This document shows, one piece after another, positions 26,390 through 33,634 of a DNA stretch of 64,000 bases. This DNA comes from JAHJKV01 sp963678135 (lineage in GTDB: Bacteria; Desulfobacterota; Desulfovibrionia; Desulfovibrionales; Desulfovibrionaceae). The DNA lies in the NCBI GenBank assembly GCA_963678135.1, contig OY782667.1, forward strand, positions 1,736,001-1,800,000, given 5' to 3'. The stretch's first letter is position 1, and the number at the start of each line of letters is the position of its first letter. A program made the translations under genes and the position numbers. The notes beneath the pieces are model-generated. The model was given only the letters and a program-made list of their open reading frames with translations. It made no database searches and had not been told where the DNA came from.

Positions 26390-27542
26390 GATATTACTTT
26401 TGTCGTTGCTCACTGCTTTTGGAGCCCTATCCACAGACATGTACCTTCCTGCTCTACCTTCCATTCAAAAGACATGGAACTTGAGCATGGCTCAAACAAA
26501 TTTAACCCTAACGGCATTTTTTATAGCCAACCCAATTATGATGCTGGTCTACGGCCCCTTATCTGATCGCTTCGGGCGCAGGCCAGTACTTCTTGTAGGT
26601 CTCACTCTTTTTCTTATAGGTTGCTTGGCTTGTTTTTTTGCCCAAAATATTATCCTACTTATACTTGCGCGCATTGTACAAGCAGCCGGAGCTGCCAGTG
26701 CAACCACCTTGACCTTTGCCATTGCTCGAGACTTGTTTGAAGGTGCAAAGCGTCAGCGTGTTCTTGGTTATATAGGGGTCATTTTTTCTCTTATGCCTAT
26801 GCTCGCCCCGACCATTGGTGGCTGGATGCTTCAATTTGCCTCGTGGCGTTATATTTTTGGAGTGCAAGGTATCATGTGCCTTATTGCCTTTGTTGGAGTC
26901 TGGAACATGGAGGAATCGCTCAAAAAAACCATGCGCGGTGGCCCTTTGACTGTTGCGCGTCGTTATCTTGTTCTTTTTTCCAACGTCCGCTTTGTGATCC
27001 TCACCCTGCTTTTTGCACTCATGGTGCTCCCACTTTTTGCTCATATCGGAGGAGCAGCAGACATATACATCAATCAATTCAAAATTTCACCGCAAGAGTT
27101 TGCAATACACTTCGGAATCATTGCCTCAGGCATCATGTTCGGTTCTTTCTTTGCTGCACGAAAAGCCGGACATATGACACCTATGCGACTTTTAACTCTT
27201 TCCATGAGTGGCATGTTGTGCACTGCCTTGGCCTTAAATTTTTTAACTGTTCAACATCCATATATGCTTACAGGGCTCATGTTTTGTAATATGCTGTGCG
27301 TAGGTATTAACAGACCCCTTTCCTTTCACTTGGTACTTGGAACTGTAGAAACAGATATTGGAGCAGCCTCAGCACTTATGACTTTTAGCACTATGCTCAT
27401 GGGGGCTTTGCCCATGTGGATCATTTCTCTGCAATGGTCTTCCAGAATTACCGTGCTTGGAATTTTTATGCTGATTGGCTCTGCTCTCCCTTTTTTGGCT
27501 TTTATGTTTTTGCGTAGATATGGTACAATAAAAAACATGTAA
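26382..27542 (+). CDS. Bcr/CflA family multidrug exporter (MFS, DHA1)
   Basis: 386-residue inner-membrane proton antiporter with 12 hydrophobic segments. LSTDMYLPALPSIQK near residue 16 is the Bcr/CflA hallmark. GPLSDRFGRRPVLLVGL near 61 is MFS motif A, and RIVQAAGAASATT plus the following ARDLFEGAKRQRVLG match the family. The GTG at 26382 has CGGAG 9 bases upstream; ATG 26388 is an alternative. Substrates in relatives include bicyclomycin, chloramphenicol and sulfonamides, but none can be assigned here. Monocistronic or coupled to the nitroreductase 52 bp downstream. Confidence 0.88.
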   Translation: MKMILLLSLLTAFGALSTDMYLPALPSIQKTWNLSMAQTNLTLTAFFIANPIMMLVYGPLSDRFGRRPVLLVGLTLFLIGCLACFFAQNIILLILARIVQAAGAASATTLTFAIARDLFEGAKRQRVLGYIGVIFSLMPMLAPTIGGWMLQFASWRYIFGVQGIMCLIAFVGVWNMEESLKKTMRGGPLTVARRYLVLFSNVRFVILTLLFALMVLPLFAHIGGAADIYINQFKISPQEFAIHFGIIASGIMFGSFFAARKAGHMTPMRLLTLSMSGMLCTALALNFLTVQHPYMLTGLMFCNMLCVGINRPLSFHLVLGTVETDIGAASALMTFSTMLMGALPMWIISLQWSSRITVLGIFMLIGSALPFLAFMFLRRYGTIKNM

Positions 27543-27594
27543 TCTGATACACTCTGATTATATACTTAAAACCAGCATAATATACGGAGGACGC

Positions 27595-28113
27595 ATGGAT
27601 ATTTTTGAAGCTATTCACAATCGTAGAAGTATTAGAAAATATACGGAGAGACCCCTTACCCAAGAACAACTTGAAAAAATATTACGCGCGACAATGACCG
27701 CACCAAGTGCCGGAAATGCACAGCCTTGGCAATTTGTTGTTGTCAAAAATAAAAAAACTCTTGCTCGTCTGCATGAGTATAATCCATACGCTGCCATGGC
27801 CAAAGATGCACCGCTTGGAATTTTGGTTTGCGGGGATTTATCTAAAGAAAAATATCCCGGGTTCTGGGTTCAAGATTGTAGTGCTGCCATACAAAACCTA
27901 TTGCTCGCTACCCATGCTCTTGGCTTAGGCGCGGTTTGGACGGGCATTCACCCAGTCAAAGAAAGAGAAATCGCTTTTCAAAAAGAATTTGAGCTGCCCG
28001 CGCAAATTATCCCTCTTGCTTTTATAGTAATTGGGCATCCGGCACAAAACAGTTTGTACAAAGATCGTTATCTTCCTGAACGTATTCATGAAGAAAAATG
28101 GACGTCTGAATAA
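27595..28113 (+). CDS. Nitroreductase family flavoprotein
   Basis: 172-residue FMN-dependent oxidoreductase. The N-terminus IFEAIHNRRSIRKYTERPL and APSAGNAQPWQFVVV carry the FMN phosphate-binding arginines and serine; LLATHALGLGAVWTGIHP is the dimer/FMN helix, and FIVIGHPAQN is the closing strand. Short form typical of anaerobes (about 165-180 residues). GGAGGA lies 4-5 bases before the ATG. Natural substrate unknown. Confidence 0.88.
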   Translation: MDIFEAIHNRRSIRKYTERPLTQEQLEKILRATMTAPSAGNAQPWQFVVVKNKKTLARLHEYNPYAAMAKDAPLGILVCGDLSKEKYPGFWVQDCSAAIQNLLLATHALGLGAVWTGIHPVKEREIAFQKEFELPAQIIPLAFIVIGHPAQNSLYKDRYLPERIHEEKWTSE

Positions 28114-28224
28114 TATGAAAAAACAGATTGTAAGCATGGAAACAATAAACTTTACCTGAATAATACAAATTGTGCGCCCATAGAAATTACTTTCAAATTT
28201 TATCCAAAAAACAAAGAAAAAAGG

Positions 28225-28252
28225 CTTGCTTTTTATAAAACAGGCATATAAA
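28225..28252 (+). promoter_or_regulatory. Possible promoter of the tRNA-tuf cluster
   Basis: CTTGCT (28225-28230), 16-base spacer, TATAAA (28247-28252), ending 17 bases before tRNA-Thr. The -35 is imperfect. Confidence 0.4.
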
Positions 28253-28269
28253 GTCTCTTGCTTGCGCTG

Positions 28270-28345
28270 GCTGGCGTAGCTCAATTGGTAGAGCAGCTGA
28301 TTTGTAATCAGCAGGTTGCGGGTTCAAGTCCCATCGCCAGCTCCA
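28270..28345 (+). tRNA. tRNA-Thr (anticodon TGT)
   Basis: 76 bases with CCA. Acceptor GCTGGCG / CGCCAGC, anticodon loop TTTGTAA between GCTGA and TCAGC. Confidence 0.95.
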
Positions 28346-28354
28346 GCCAGTAAT

Positions 28355-28440
28355 GGTGGGGTTCCCGAGTGGCCAAAGGGAACAGACTGTAAATCTGTCG
28401 GCGTACGCCTTCGGAGGTTCAAATCCTCCCCCCACCACCA
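28355..28440 (+). tRNA. tRNA-Tyr (anticodon GTA)
   Basis: 86 bases with CCA and a long class II variable arm. Acceptor GGTGGGG / CCCCACC, anticodon loop CTGTAAA between CAGA and TCTG. Confidence 0.95.
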
Positions 28441-28506
28441 TTTAATATAGGGAACACGCTGTAGGAGGCAGGTCGATCCTCGCTGGTTGACTACGGAAGT
28501 GTATGA

Positions 28507-28583
28507 GCGGGAATAGCTCAATTGGCTAGAGCATTAGCCTTCCAAGCTGAGGGTTGCGGGTTCGAGTCCCGTTTCCCGCTCCA
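28507..28583 (+). tRNA. tRNA-Gly (anticodon TCC)
   Basis: 77 bases with CCA. Acceptor GCGGGAA / TTCCCGC, anticodon loop CTTCCAA. Confidence 0.95.
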
Positions 28584-28620
28584 GTCAACACTTCTCAAAA
28601 AGCTCCAAAAGCGATACGGT

Positions 28621-28696
28621 GCCCACGTAGCTCAGCAGGTAGAGCACATCCTTGGTAAGGATGAGGTCACCGGTTCAAGTCCGGTCGTGGGCTCCA
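28621..28696 (+). tRNA. tRNA-Thr (anticodon GGT)
   Basis: 76 bases with CCA. Acceptor GCCCACG / CGTGGGC, anticodon loop TTGGTAA between CATCC and GGATG. Completes the common Thr-Tyr-Gly-Thr cluster before tuf. Confidence 0.95.
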
Positions 28697-28763
28697 TTTA
28701 ACTATTTTATTAGGTCTCAAAACTGGGAAAACACACTTTCAGAACCGTTAGGGGGAATGAATC

Positions 28764-29957
28764 ATGGGTAAGGCAAAATTTGAGCGCAACAAGCCTCACG
28801 TCAACATCGGTACCATCGGTCACATTGACCACGGCAAAACTACCCTCACCGCAGCTATCACAAAATTGGCTGCCATGAAGGGAAATGGTCAATTCATTGC
28901 CTTTGACGAAATCGATAAGGCTCCTGAAGAAAAAGAGCGTGGTATTACCATCGCAACAGCACACGTTGAGTATGAGACTGAAAATCGTCACTACGCACAT
29001 GTGGACTGCCCTGGTCACGCTGACTACATTAAAAACATGATCACCGGTGCAGCGCAAATGGACGGTGCTATTCTCGTTGTAGCAGCAACTGATGGCCCTA
29101 TGCCGCAAACTCGTGAACACATCTTGCTTGGTCGCCAAGTTGGCGTCCCTGCTATGGTTGTTTTCATGAATAAATGTGACATGGTTGATGATGAAGAACT
29201 TTTAGAATTAGTTGAGCTTGAAGTTCGTGAATTGCTTTCTAAGTACGAGTTTCCTGGTGATGACCTTCCGGTTATCCAAGGCTCTGCATTGAAAGCTCTT
29301 GAGTGCGACTCGGTTGATGATCCTGCTGCTGCTCCTATTTTTGAACTGCTGGACGCTTGTGATTCTTATATCCCTGAGCCAGAGCGTGATATTGACAAGC
29401 CCTACCTCATGCCTGTTGAAGATGTTTTCTCTATTTCCGGTCGCGGAACTGTTGTAACCGGCCGAGTAGAGCGTGGCATCATCACAGTTGGCGATGAAGT
29501 TGAAATCGTCGGCATCCGTCCAACAAGCAAAACCACCTGTACTGGCGTTGAAATGTTCCGCAAAATCCTTGACCAAGGTCAGGCTGGCGACAACGTAGGT
29601 ATCTTGGTTCGTGGCGTTAAGCGTGAAGAAGTTGAACGCGGGCAAGTTCTTGCAAAGCCCGGTTCCATTACTCCGCATACTCGTTTCAAAGGCGAAGTTT
29701 TTGTTCTGTCCAAAGATGAAGGTGGACGTCACACTCCTTTCTTCTCCGGCTATCGTCCTCAGTTCTATTTCCGTACTACGGACATCACCGGTGTTGTAAA
29801 ATTGGAAGAAGGCGTTGAAATGGTAATGCCTGGTGATAACGCCACCTTTGAAGTTGAACTGATCAACCCAATCGCCATGGAAAAAGGTCTGCGCTTTGCC
29901 ATTCGTGAAGGTGGACGCACTGTTGGCGCTGGTGTTGTTACTGAGATATTGGAGTAA
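28764..29957 (+). CDS. tuf: Elongation factor Tu
   Basis: 397-residue GTPase that delivers aminoacyl-tRNA to the ribosome. G1 GHIDHGKTT near residue 18, switch I KERGITIATAHVEYET, G3 DCPGHADYIKNM near 80, G4 NKCDMVDD near 135 and G5 GSALKALE are intact, and domains II and III are complete (final GRTVGAGVVTEILE). GGGGGA lies before the ATG. No fusA or str operon lies upstream; tuf follows the tRNA cluster and leads into rpmG and secE, as in many bacteria. Confidence 0.98.
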   Translation: MGKAKFERNKPHVNIGTIGHIDHGKTTLTAAITKLAAMKGNGQFIAFDEIDKAPEEKERGITIATAHVEYETENRHYAHVDCPGHADYIKNMITGAAQMDGAILVVAATDGPMPQTREHILLGRQVGVPAMVVFMNKCDMVDDEELLELVELEVRELLSKYEFPGDDLPVIQGSALKALECDSVDDPAAAPIFELLDACDSYIPEPERDIDKPYLMPVEDVFSISGRGTVVTGRVERGIITVGDEVEIVGIRPTSKTTCTGVEMFRKILDQGQAGDNVGILVRGVKREEVERGQVLAKPGSITPHTRFKGEVFVLSKDEGGRHTPFFSGYRPQFYFRTTDITGVVKLEEGVEMVMPGDNATFEVELINPIAMEKGLRFAIREGGRTVGAGVVTEILE

Positions 29958-29961
29958 AATC

Positions 29962-30111
29962 ATGCGCGTCAATATTCAGCTGCAATGCACTGAGTGCAAA
30001 CGCCGCAACTATGCGACCAGCAAAAACAAAAAAAATACTACAGGTCGTCTTGAAGTGAAGAAATATTGTCCTTGGGACAAGAAACATACAATTCATAAAG
30101 AGACCAAGTAG
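29962..30111 (+). CDS. rpmG: 50S ribosomal protein L33
   Basis: 49-residue large-subunit protein starting MRVNIQLQCTECKRRNYAT. The first zinc-type pair CTEC is present, but the second is CPWD, so the zinc ribbon is half degraded. The rest (TTGRLEVKKYCPWDKKHT) is typical. Starts 4 bases after the tuf stop, with TTGGAG as ribosome-binding site inside the end of tuf. Confidence 0.95.
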   Translation: MRVNIQLQCTECKRRNYATSKNKKNTTGRLEVKKYCPWDKKHTIHKETK

Positions 30112-30122
30112 AATTTGACCGC

Positions 30123-30199
30123 AGGGGTGTAGCTCTAACGGCTAGAGCGCCGGTCTCCAAAACCGGATGTTGGGGGTTCGAATCCCTCCACCCCTGCCA
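30123..30199 (+). tRNA. tRNA-Trp (anticodon CCA)
   Basis: 77 bases with CCA. Acceptor AGGGGTG / CACCCCT, anticodon loop CTCCAAA between CCGGT and ACCGG. Position between rpmG and secE is conserved in many bacteria. Confidence 0.95.
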
Positions 30200-30222
30200 C
30201 CTTTTCTGTAGGAAGAATTAAT

Positions 30223-30474
30223 ATGGCAAAAAACAGTTCCAAGAAAAAAACTCAAGCTACTTGGCTTAAACCTTTTGAGACATTGACTAAAATCAGTCAA
30301 CTCAAAGATTTTTTTGAGGAATCAAAGGCCGAAATAAAAAAAGTTGTTTGGCCGGGTAGAAAAGAGACCACTGCCACAAGTGTAGCTGTACTTGTTTTTA
30401 CGCTCCTTGTTGCTCTCTTTCTCGGACTTGTGGATGGCGGGCTTTCATGGCTTGTCAATACCATTTTGTCTTAA
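30223..30474 (+). CDS. secE: Protein translocase subunit SecE
   Basis: 83-residue inner-membrane subunit that clamps SecY. Amphipathic FFEESKAEIKKVVWPGRKET precedes one transmembrane helix (SVAVLVFTLLVALFLGLVDG), the minimal single-span SecE type. The N-terminal lysine-rich extension (AKNSSKKKTQ) is usual in this lineage. Ends 17 bases before nusG. Confidence 0.95.
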   Translation: MAKNSSKKKTQATWLKPFETLTKISQLKDFFEESKAEIKKVVWPGRKETTATSVAVLVFTLLVALFLGLVDGGLSWLVNTILS

Positions 30475-30491
30475 GTTGCGGAGGTAGTGTC

Positions 30492-31118
30492 ATGTCAGAT
30501 CAGCAAGAAAATACTGCGGACAACTCAAAGCTCACAAGCGAAACATCGCTTGAAGCAACGGAGCAAGTAGCCAAAGAAGAACAAGACACACCCGGCAAAT
30601 GGTATATTTTGCATGCGTACTCTGGTTTTGAGCAGCGCGTTGAAAAAACCATTAAAGAAATGATGCGTACAGGGCAGGATAACGGACTTATCTCTGAAGT
30701 TATTGTACCTACTGAAAAGGTTGTAGAACTTGCTAAAGGTGAAAAGCGCACCACAACTCGCAAATTCTACCCCGGATATGTTATGATTAAAATGGTCATG
30801 ACAGACGAGTCTTGGCATTTGGTACAATCAATACCACGAGTTACAGGATTTGTTGGTGGGAAAAACCGTCCGGCACCTATGCGTAATTCTGAGGCGCAAA
30901 GTATTTTATCCATGATGGAAACACGTCAGGAGCAACCTCGACCGAAATTTCATTTTGGACAAGGAGATGAAATTCGCGTTATTGACGGACCCTTTTCCGG
31001 TTTCAATGGCGTGGTGGAAGATGTCAACTATGAAAAAGGCAAACTCAAGGTTTCGGTTTCCATTTTTGGAAGACAAACTCCGGTGGAGCTTGACTTTGTT
31101 CAGGTTGACAAAAGCTAG
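30492..31118 (+). CDS. nusG: Transcription termination/antitermination factor NusG
   Basis: 208 residues. Acidic N-terminal extension of about 30 residues, then the NGN domain (GKWYILHAYSGFEQRVEKTI, FYPGYVMIKMVM, VTGFVGG) that binds RpoB/RpoC, and a C-terminal KOW domain (IRVIDGPFSGFNGVVEDVN) that contacts Rho or S10. The ATG at 30492 follows GGAGGTAGTGTC; the frame is open upstream within secE. Confidence 0.97.
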   Translation: MSDQQENTADNSKLTSETSLEATEQVAKEEQDTPGKWYILHAYSGFEQRVEKTIKEMMRTGQDNGLISEVIVPTEKVVELAKGEKRTTTRKFYPGYVMIKMVMTDESWHLVQSIPRVTGFVGGKNRPAPMRNSEAQSILSMMETRQEQPRPKFHFGQGDEIRVIDGPFSGFNGVVEDVNYEKGKLKVSVSIFGRQTPVELDFVQVDKS

Positions 31119-31171
31119 CGTTGCTGACCCTCATAAGCGACCAGCCTTTAACGGCATGTAAGGAATAAAAA

Positions 31172-31597
31172 ATGGCCAAAAAAATTATAGGGAAAATTAA
31201 ACTTCAAATTCCAGCGGGAGCTGCAAACCCATCCCCTCCGGTTGGCCCTGCTCTAGGGCAACATGGTGTGAACATCATGGAGTTCTGCAAAGCCTTTAAC
31301 GCCAAAACTCAAGATCAGCAGGGAATGATCATTCCTGTGGTTATCGAAGTTTATGCAGACCGCTCTTTTTCTTTTATTACAAAAACACCACCGGCCGCTA
31401 CTTTGCTGATCAAAGCAGCAAAAATTGCCAAGGGTTCTGGTGAACCAAACAAAGAAAAAGTCGGTAAAGTCTCTAAGAGTCAAGTCCGTGAGATCGCTGA
31501 ATTAAAAATGCCTGACCTCAACGCTGCCACTATCGAAACAGCCATGAAGAGCATTGAAGGGACTGCTCGCTCCATGGGTCTTGAAGTAAAAGGCTAG
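31172..31597 (+). CDS. rplK: 50S ribosomal protein L11
   Basis: 141 residues, full length, part of the GTPase-associated centre. IKLQIPAGAANPSPPVGPALGQHGVNIMEFCKAFN is the conserved proline-rich N-terminal domain, and the C-terminal domain ends ATIETAMKSIEGTARSMGL. AAGGAA upstream of the ATG. First gene of rplK-rplA, autoregulated in many species by L1. Confidence 0.98.
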   Translation: MAKKIIGKIKLQIPAGAANPSPPVGPALGQHGVNIMEFCKAFNAKTQDQQGMIIPVVIEVYADRSFSFITKTPPAATLLIKAAKIAKGSGEPNKEKVGKVSKSQVREIAELKMPDLNAATIETAMKSIEGTARSMGLEVKG

Positions 31598-31607
31598 GAG
31601 AAAAATA

Positions 31608-32315
31608 ATGCCAAAACATGGAAAAAAATATCGTAAAGCTGTTGAAGGTAAAAATCTTTCACAACAGTTTGACATCGCCGAAGGCCTCAAATTAGCTGTG
31701 GAATCAGCCTATGCCAAATTCGACGAAACCGTAGATGTCGCTATTAAGCTTGGTGTTGATCCCAAGCATTCTGACCAAATGGTACGCGGTGCTGTTTCCT
31801 TGCCCAATGGTTTAGGGAAAGACGTCCGCGTAGCTGTTTTCTGTAAAGGCGAAAAAGAAGCAGAAGCAAAAGAAGCTGGTGCTGAGATCGTAGGCGGAGA
31901 CGATTTGGTAGAAAAGGTGCAAGGCGGTTTTTTAGATTTTGATAAAGCTGTTGCCACGCCTGATATGATGGGAACTGTGGGTAAAATTGGTCGCGTGCTT
32001 GGCCCTCGTGGTTTAATGCCGAACGCCAAAACCGGCACAGTAACTTTTGATGTCGGTCAAGCTGTCAGCGAACTCAAAGCAGGTAAAGTTGAATTTCGTG
32101 TAGACAAAGCTGGTGTTGTCCATGCCCCTATTGGCAAAGTTTCTTTTGGACCAGAAAAACTTTTGGAAAACCTCAAAACTTTGCTTGATACTGTCAATCG
32201 TCTCAAACCTTCAGTAGCCAAAGGGACGTACATGAAGAGCTTGGCAGTCGCCACGACCATGGGCCCTGGCTATAAATTGGATACTTTGGCGGTACGCAAA
32301 TTTTTAGGCAACTAA
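31608..32315 (+). CDS. rplA: 50S ribosomal protein L1
   Basis: 235 residues, L1-stalk protein. FDETVDVAIKLGVDPKHSDQ, then GRVLGPRGLMPNAKTGTV (signature) and the C-terminal MGPGYKLD are intact. AGGAG lies upstream of the ATG, 10 bases after rplK. Followed by a hairpin with a T run that may attenuate transcription into rplJL. Confidence 0.98.
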   Translation: MPKHGKKYRKAVEGKNLSQQFDIAEGLKLAVESAYAKFDETVDVAIKLGVDPKHSDQMVRGAVSLPNGLGKDVRVAVFCKGEKEAEAKEAGAEIVGGDDLVEKVQGGFLDFDKAVATPDMMGTVGKIGRVLGPRGLMPNAKTGTVTFDVGQAVSELKAGKVEFRVDKAGVVHAPIGKVSFGPEKLLENLKTLLDTVNRLKPSVAKGTYMKSLAVATTMGPGYKLDTLAVRKFLGN

Positions 32316-32330
32316 AAACGCGGCTGGTCT

Positions 32331-32356
32331 CCTGTAAGCATCACAGGAGTTTTATA
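32331..32356 (+). terminator. Attenuator hairpin after rplA
   Basis: CTCCTGT / ACAGGAG with a 7-base loop, followed by TTTTAT. Probably partial, since the rplJL-rpoBC genes follow in the same direction. Confidence 0.65.
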
Positions 32357-32359
32357 TAA

Positions 32360-32447
32360 ACGGAAAGGAAGTTGAAGACAGCAGGTGGGGAAATATCCCA
32401 ATAAATCCTGCCGAGACAGCCTTCGCTTGCTTTCTGGGTCGAACCAT
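32360..32447 (+). promoter_or_regulatory. Ribosomal protein L10 leader
   Basis: The region ahead of rplJ contains GAAGACAGCAGGTG and, about 35 bases on, AATCCTGCCGAGACAG, the paired conserved pieces of the L10 leader RNA to which the L10-L12 complex binds to repress translation. Confidence 0.75.
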
Positions 32448-32458
32448 AAGGAGTGTTG

Positions 32459-32980
32459 ATGAACAGGCAGGGAAAAGCCCAAATTATTGAACAGCTCACC
32501 GAAAAAGCTGCTCGGGCCAATGTTGCCGTCGTCACCGACTTCAAGGGTATTACCGTGGAGCAAATTACTGAACTCCGCGCAAAGCTTCGTGAAGCCGGTG
32601 TCGATTATCAGGTTGTCAAGAACACTCTGGCCCGGATTGCTCTCACAGATACTGACCATTCGGTTCTATGTGAGCATTTTAAGGAAAACTGCGCCATTGC
32701 GCTTGGATACGATGATCCTGTCGCTCCGGCCAAGGCACTGGCAGATTACGCTAAAACGAATAAAAAATTCGTTATGCGTTTTGCTTCCTTAGAGGGAAAG
32801 TTTCTTGACGAAAACGCGGTTAAGGAACTCGCGAAAATGCCGTCCAAGCCTGAATTGCTTGGCAGCTTACTGGGTACAATGAATGCCGTACCCACGAACT
32901 TTGTTAGCTTACTTGCTAACATACCGCGAGGCCTGCTGAATGCCTTAAATGGTATCAAAGAACAAAAAGAAGCCGCTTAA
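32459..32980 (+). CDS. rplJ: 50S ribosomal protein L10
   Basis: 173 residues. N-terminal globular domain that binds 23S rRNA (KAQIIEQLTEKAARANVAVVTDFKGITVEQ, ELRAKLREAGVDYQVVKNTLA) and a C-terminal helix that holds L7/L12 dimers (FVSLLANIPRGLLNALNGIKEQKE). The ATG at 32459 follows AAGGAG. Preceded by its own leader. Confidence 0.97.
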   Translation: MNRQGKAQIIEQLTEKAARANVAVVTDFKGITVEQITELRAKLREAGVDYQVVKNTLARIALTDTDHSVLCEHFKENCAIALGYDDPVAPAKALADYAKTNKKFVMRFASLEGKFLDENAVKELAKMPSKPELLGSLLGTMNAVPTNFVSLLANIPRGLLNALNGIKEQKEAA

Positions 32981-33033
32981 TCGAGCCCTTGCTCACAAAC
33001 CGATTCGTATAATTTTTTAGGAGGAAAAGTATC

Positions 33034-33423
33034 ATGGCTGATATTACTAAAGATCAAGTCGTTGAATTTATTTCTAACATGACCGTTCTGGAACTTTCTG
33101 AGTTCATCAAAGAACTTGAAGAAAAATTTGGTGTTTCCGCTGCTGCACCTGTTGCAGCTGTTGCTATGGCTCCTGGTGCTGCTGCTGATGGCGGTGGTGA
33201 CGAGGCCGAACAAAGTGAATTTGACGTTATCTTGACCTCTGCCGGTGCGAACAAAATCGCGGTTATTAAAGCGGTTCGTGGCATTACTGGTCTTGGTCTT
33301 AAGGAAGCCAAAGGGCTTGTGGATGAAGCACCCAAACCCGTCAAAGAAGCTGCTTCCAAAGAAGAAGCAGAAGAAATCAAGAAGCAACTTGAAGAAGCCG
33401 GCGCCAGCGTTGAGCTCAAGTAA
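33034..33423 (+). CDS. rplL: 50S ribosomal protein L7/L12
   Basis: 129 residues. N-terminal dimerisation domain (VVEFISNMTVLELSEFIKELEEKFGVSAA written here only in part: LELSEFIKELEEKFGV), alanine-rich hinge with acidic stretch GGGDEAEQ, and the factor-binding C-terminal domain (VILTSAGANKIAVIKAVR, GLGLKEAKGLVDEAPKPVKE). AGGAGG precedes the ATG. Confidence 0.98.
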   Translation: MADITKDQVVEFISNMTVLELSEFIKELEEKFGVSAAAPVAAVAMAPGAAADGGGDEAEQSEFDVILTSAGANKIAVIKAVRGITGLGLKEAKGLVDEAPKPVKEAASKEEAEEIKKQLEEAGASVELK

Positions 33424-33438
33424 TACAATCACCAAAAC

Positions 33439-33484
33439 AGCGCAAGGAGCGCAACCCCAAATAGGGGGCTGCGCTCTTTGCGCT
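33439..33484 (+). terminator. Attenuator hairpin between rplL and rpoB
   Basis: Long stem AGCGCAAGGAGCGCA / TGCGCTCTTTGCGCT topped by CCCC / GGGG. Position matches the partial rplL-rpoB attenuator known in other bacteria. A T run is lacking. Confidence 0.7.
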
Positions 33485-33634
33485 AAAAAGATGCACTTGT
33501 GCATACTTTGAACTAAAAAAATACAATTTTCCTGTAACCCACCGGGATCACTTCGTAATTGATCCTTGAGTACCGTAAAAGCCGTTGCTAACAGCGGTGT
33601 AGGTTGCAACCCTAACCCATCGAGCGAGGGGATA

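Noticed and set aside
26655..27077. 140-residue minus-strand frame inside the exporter gene
   Set aside because: Antisense of a clear MFS gene, low-complexity basic composition.
28193..28521. Minus-strand frames across tRNA-Thr, tRNA-Tyr and tRNA-Gly
   Set aside because: Antisense translations of tRNA genes (GGFEPPKAYADR, GEDLNLRRRTPTDLQSV types), not proteins.
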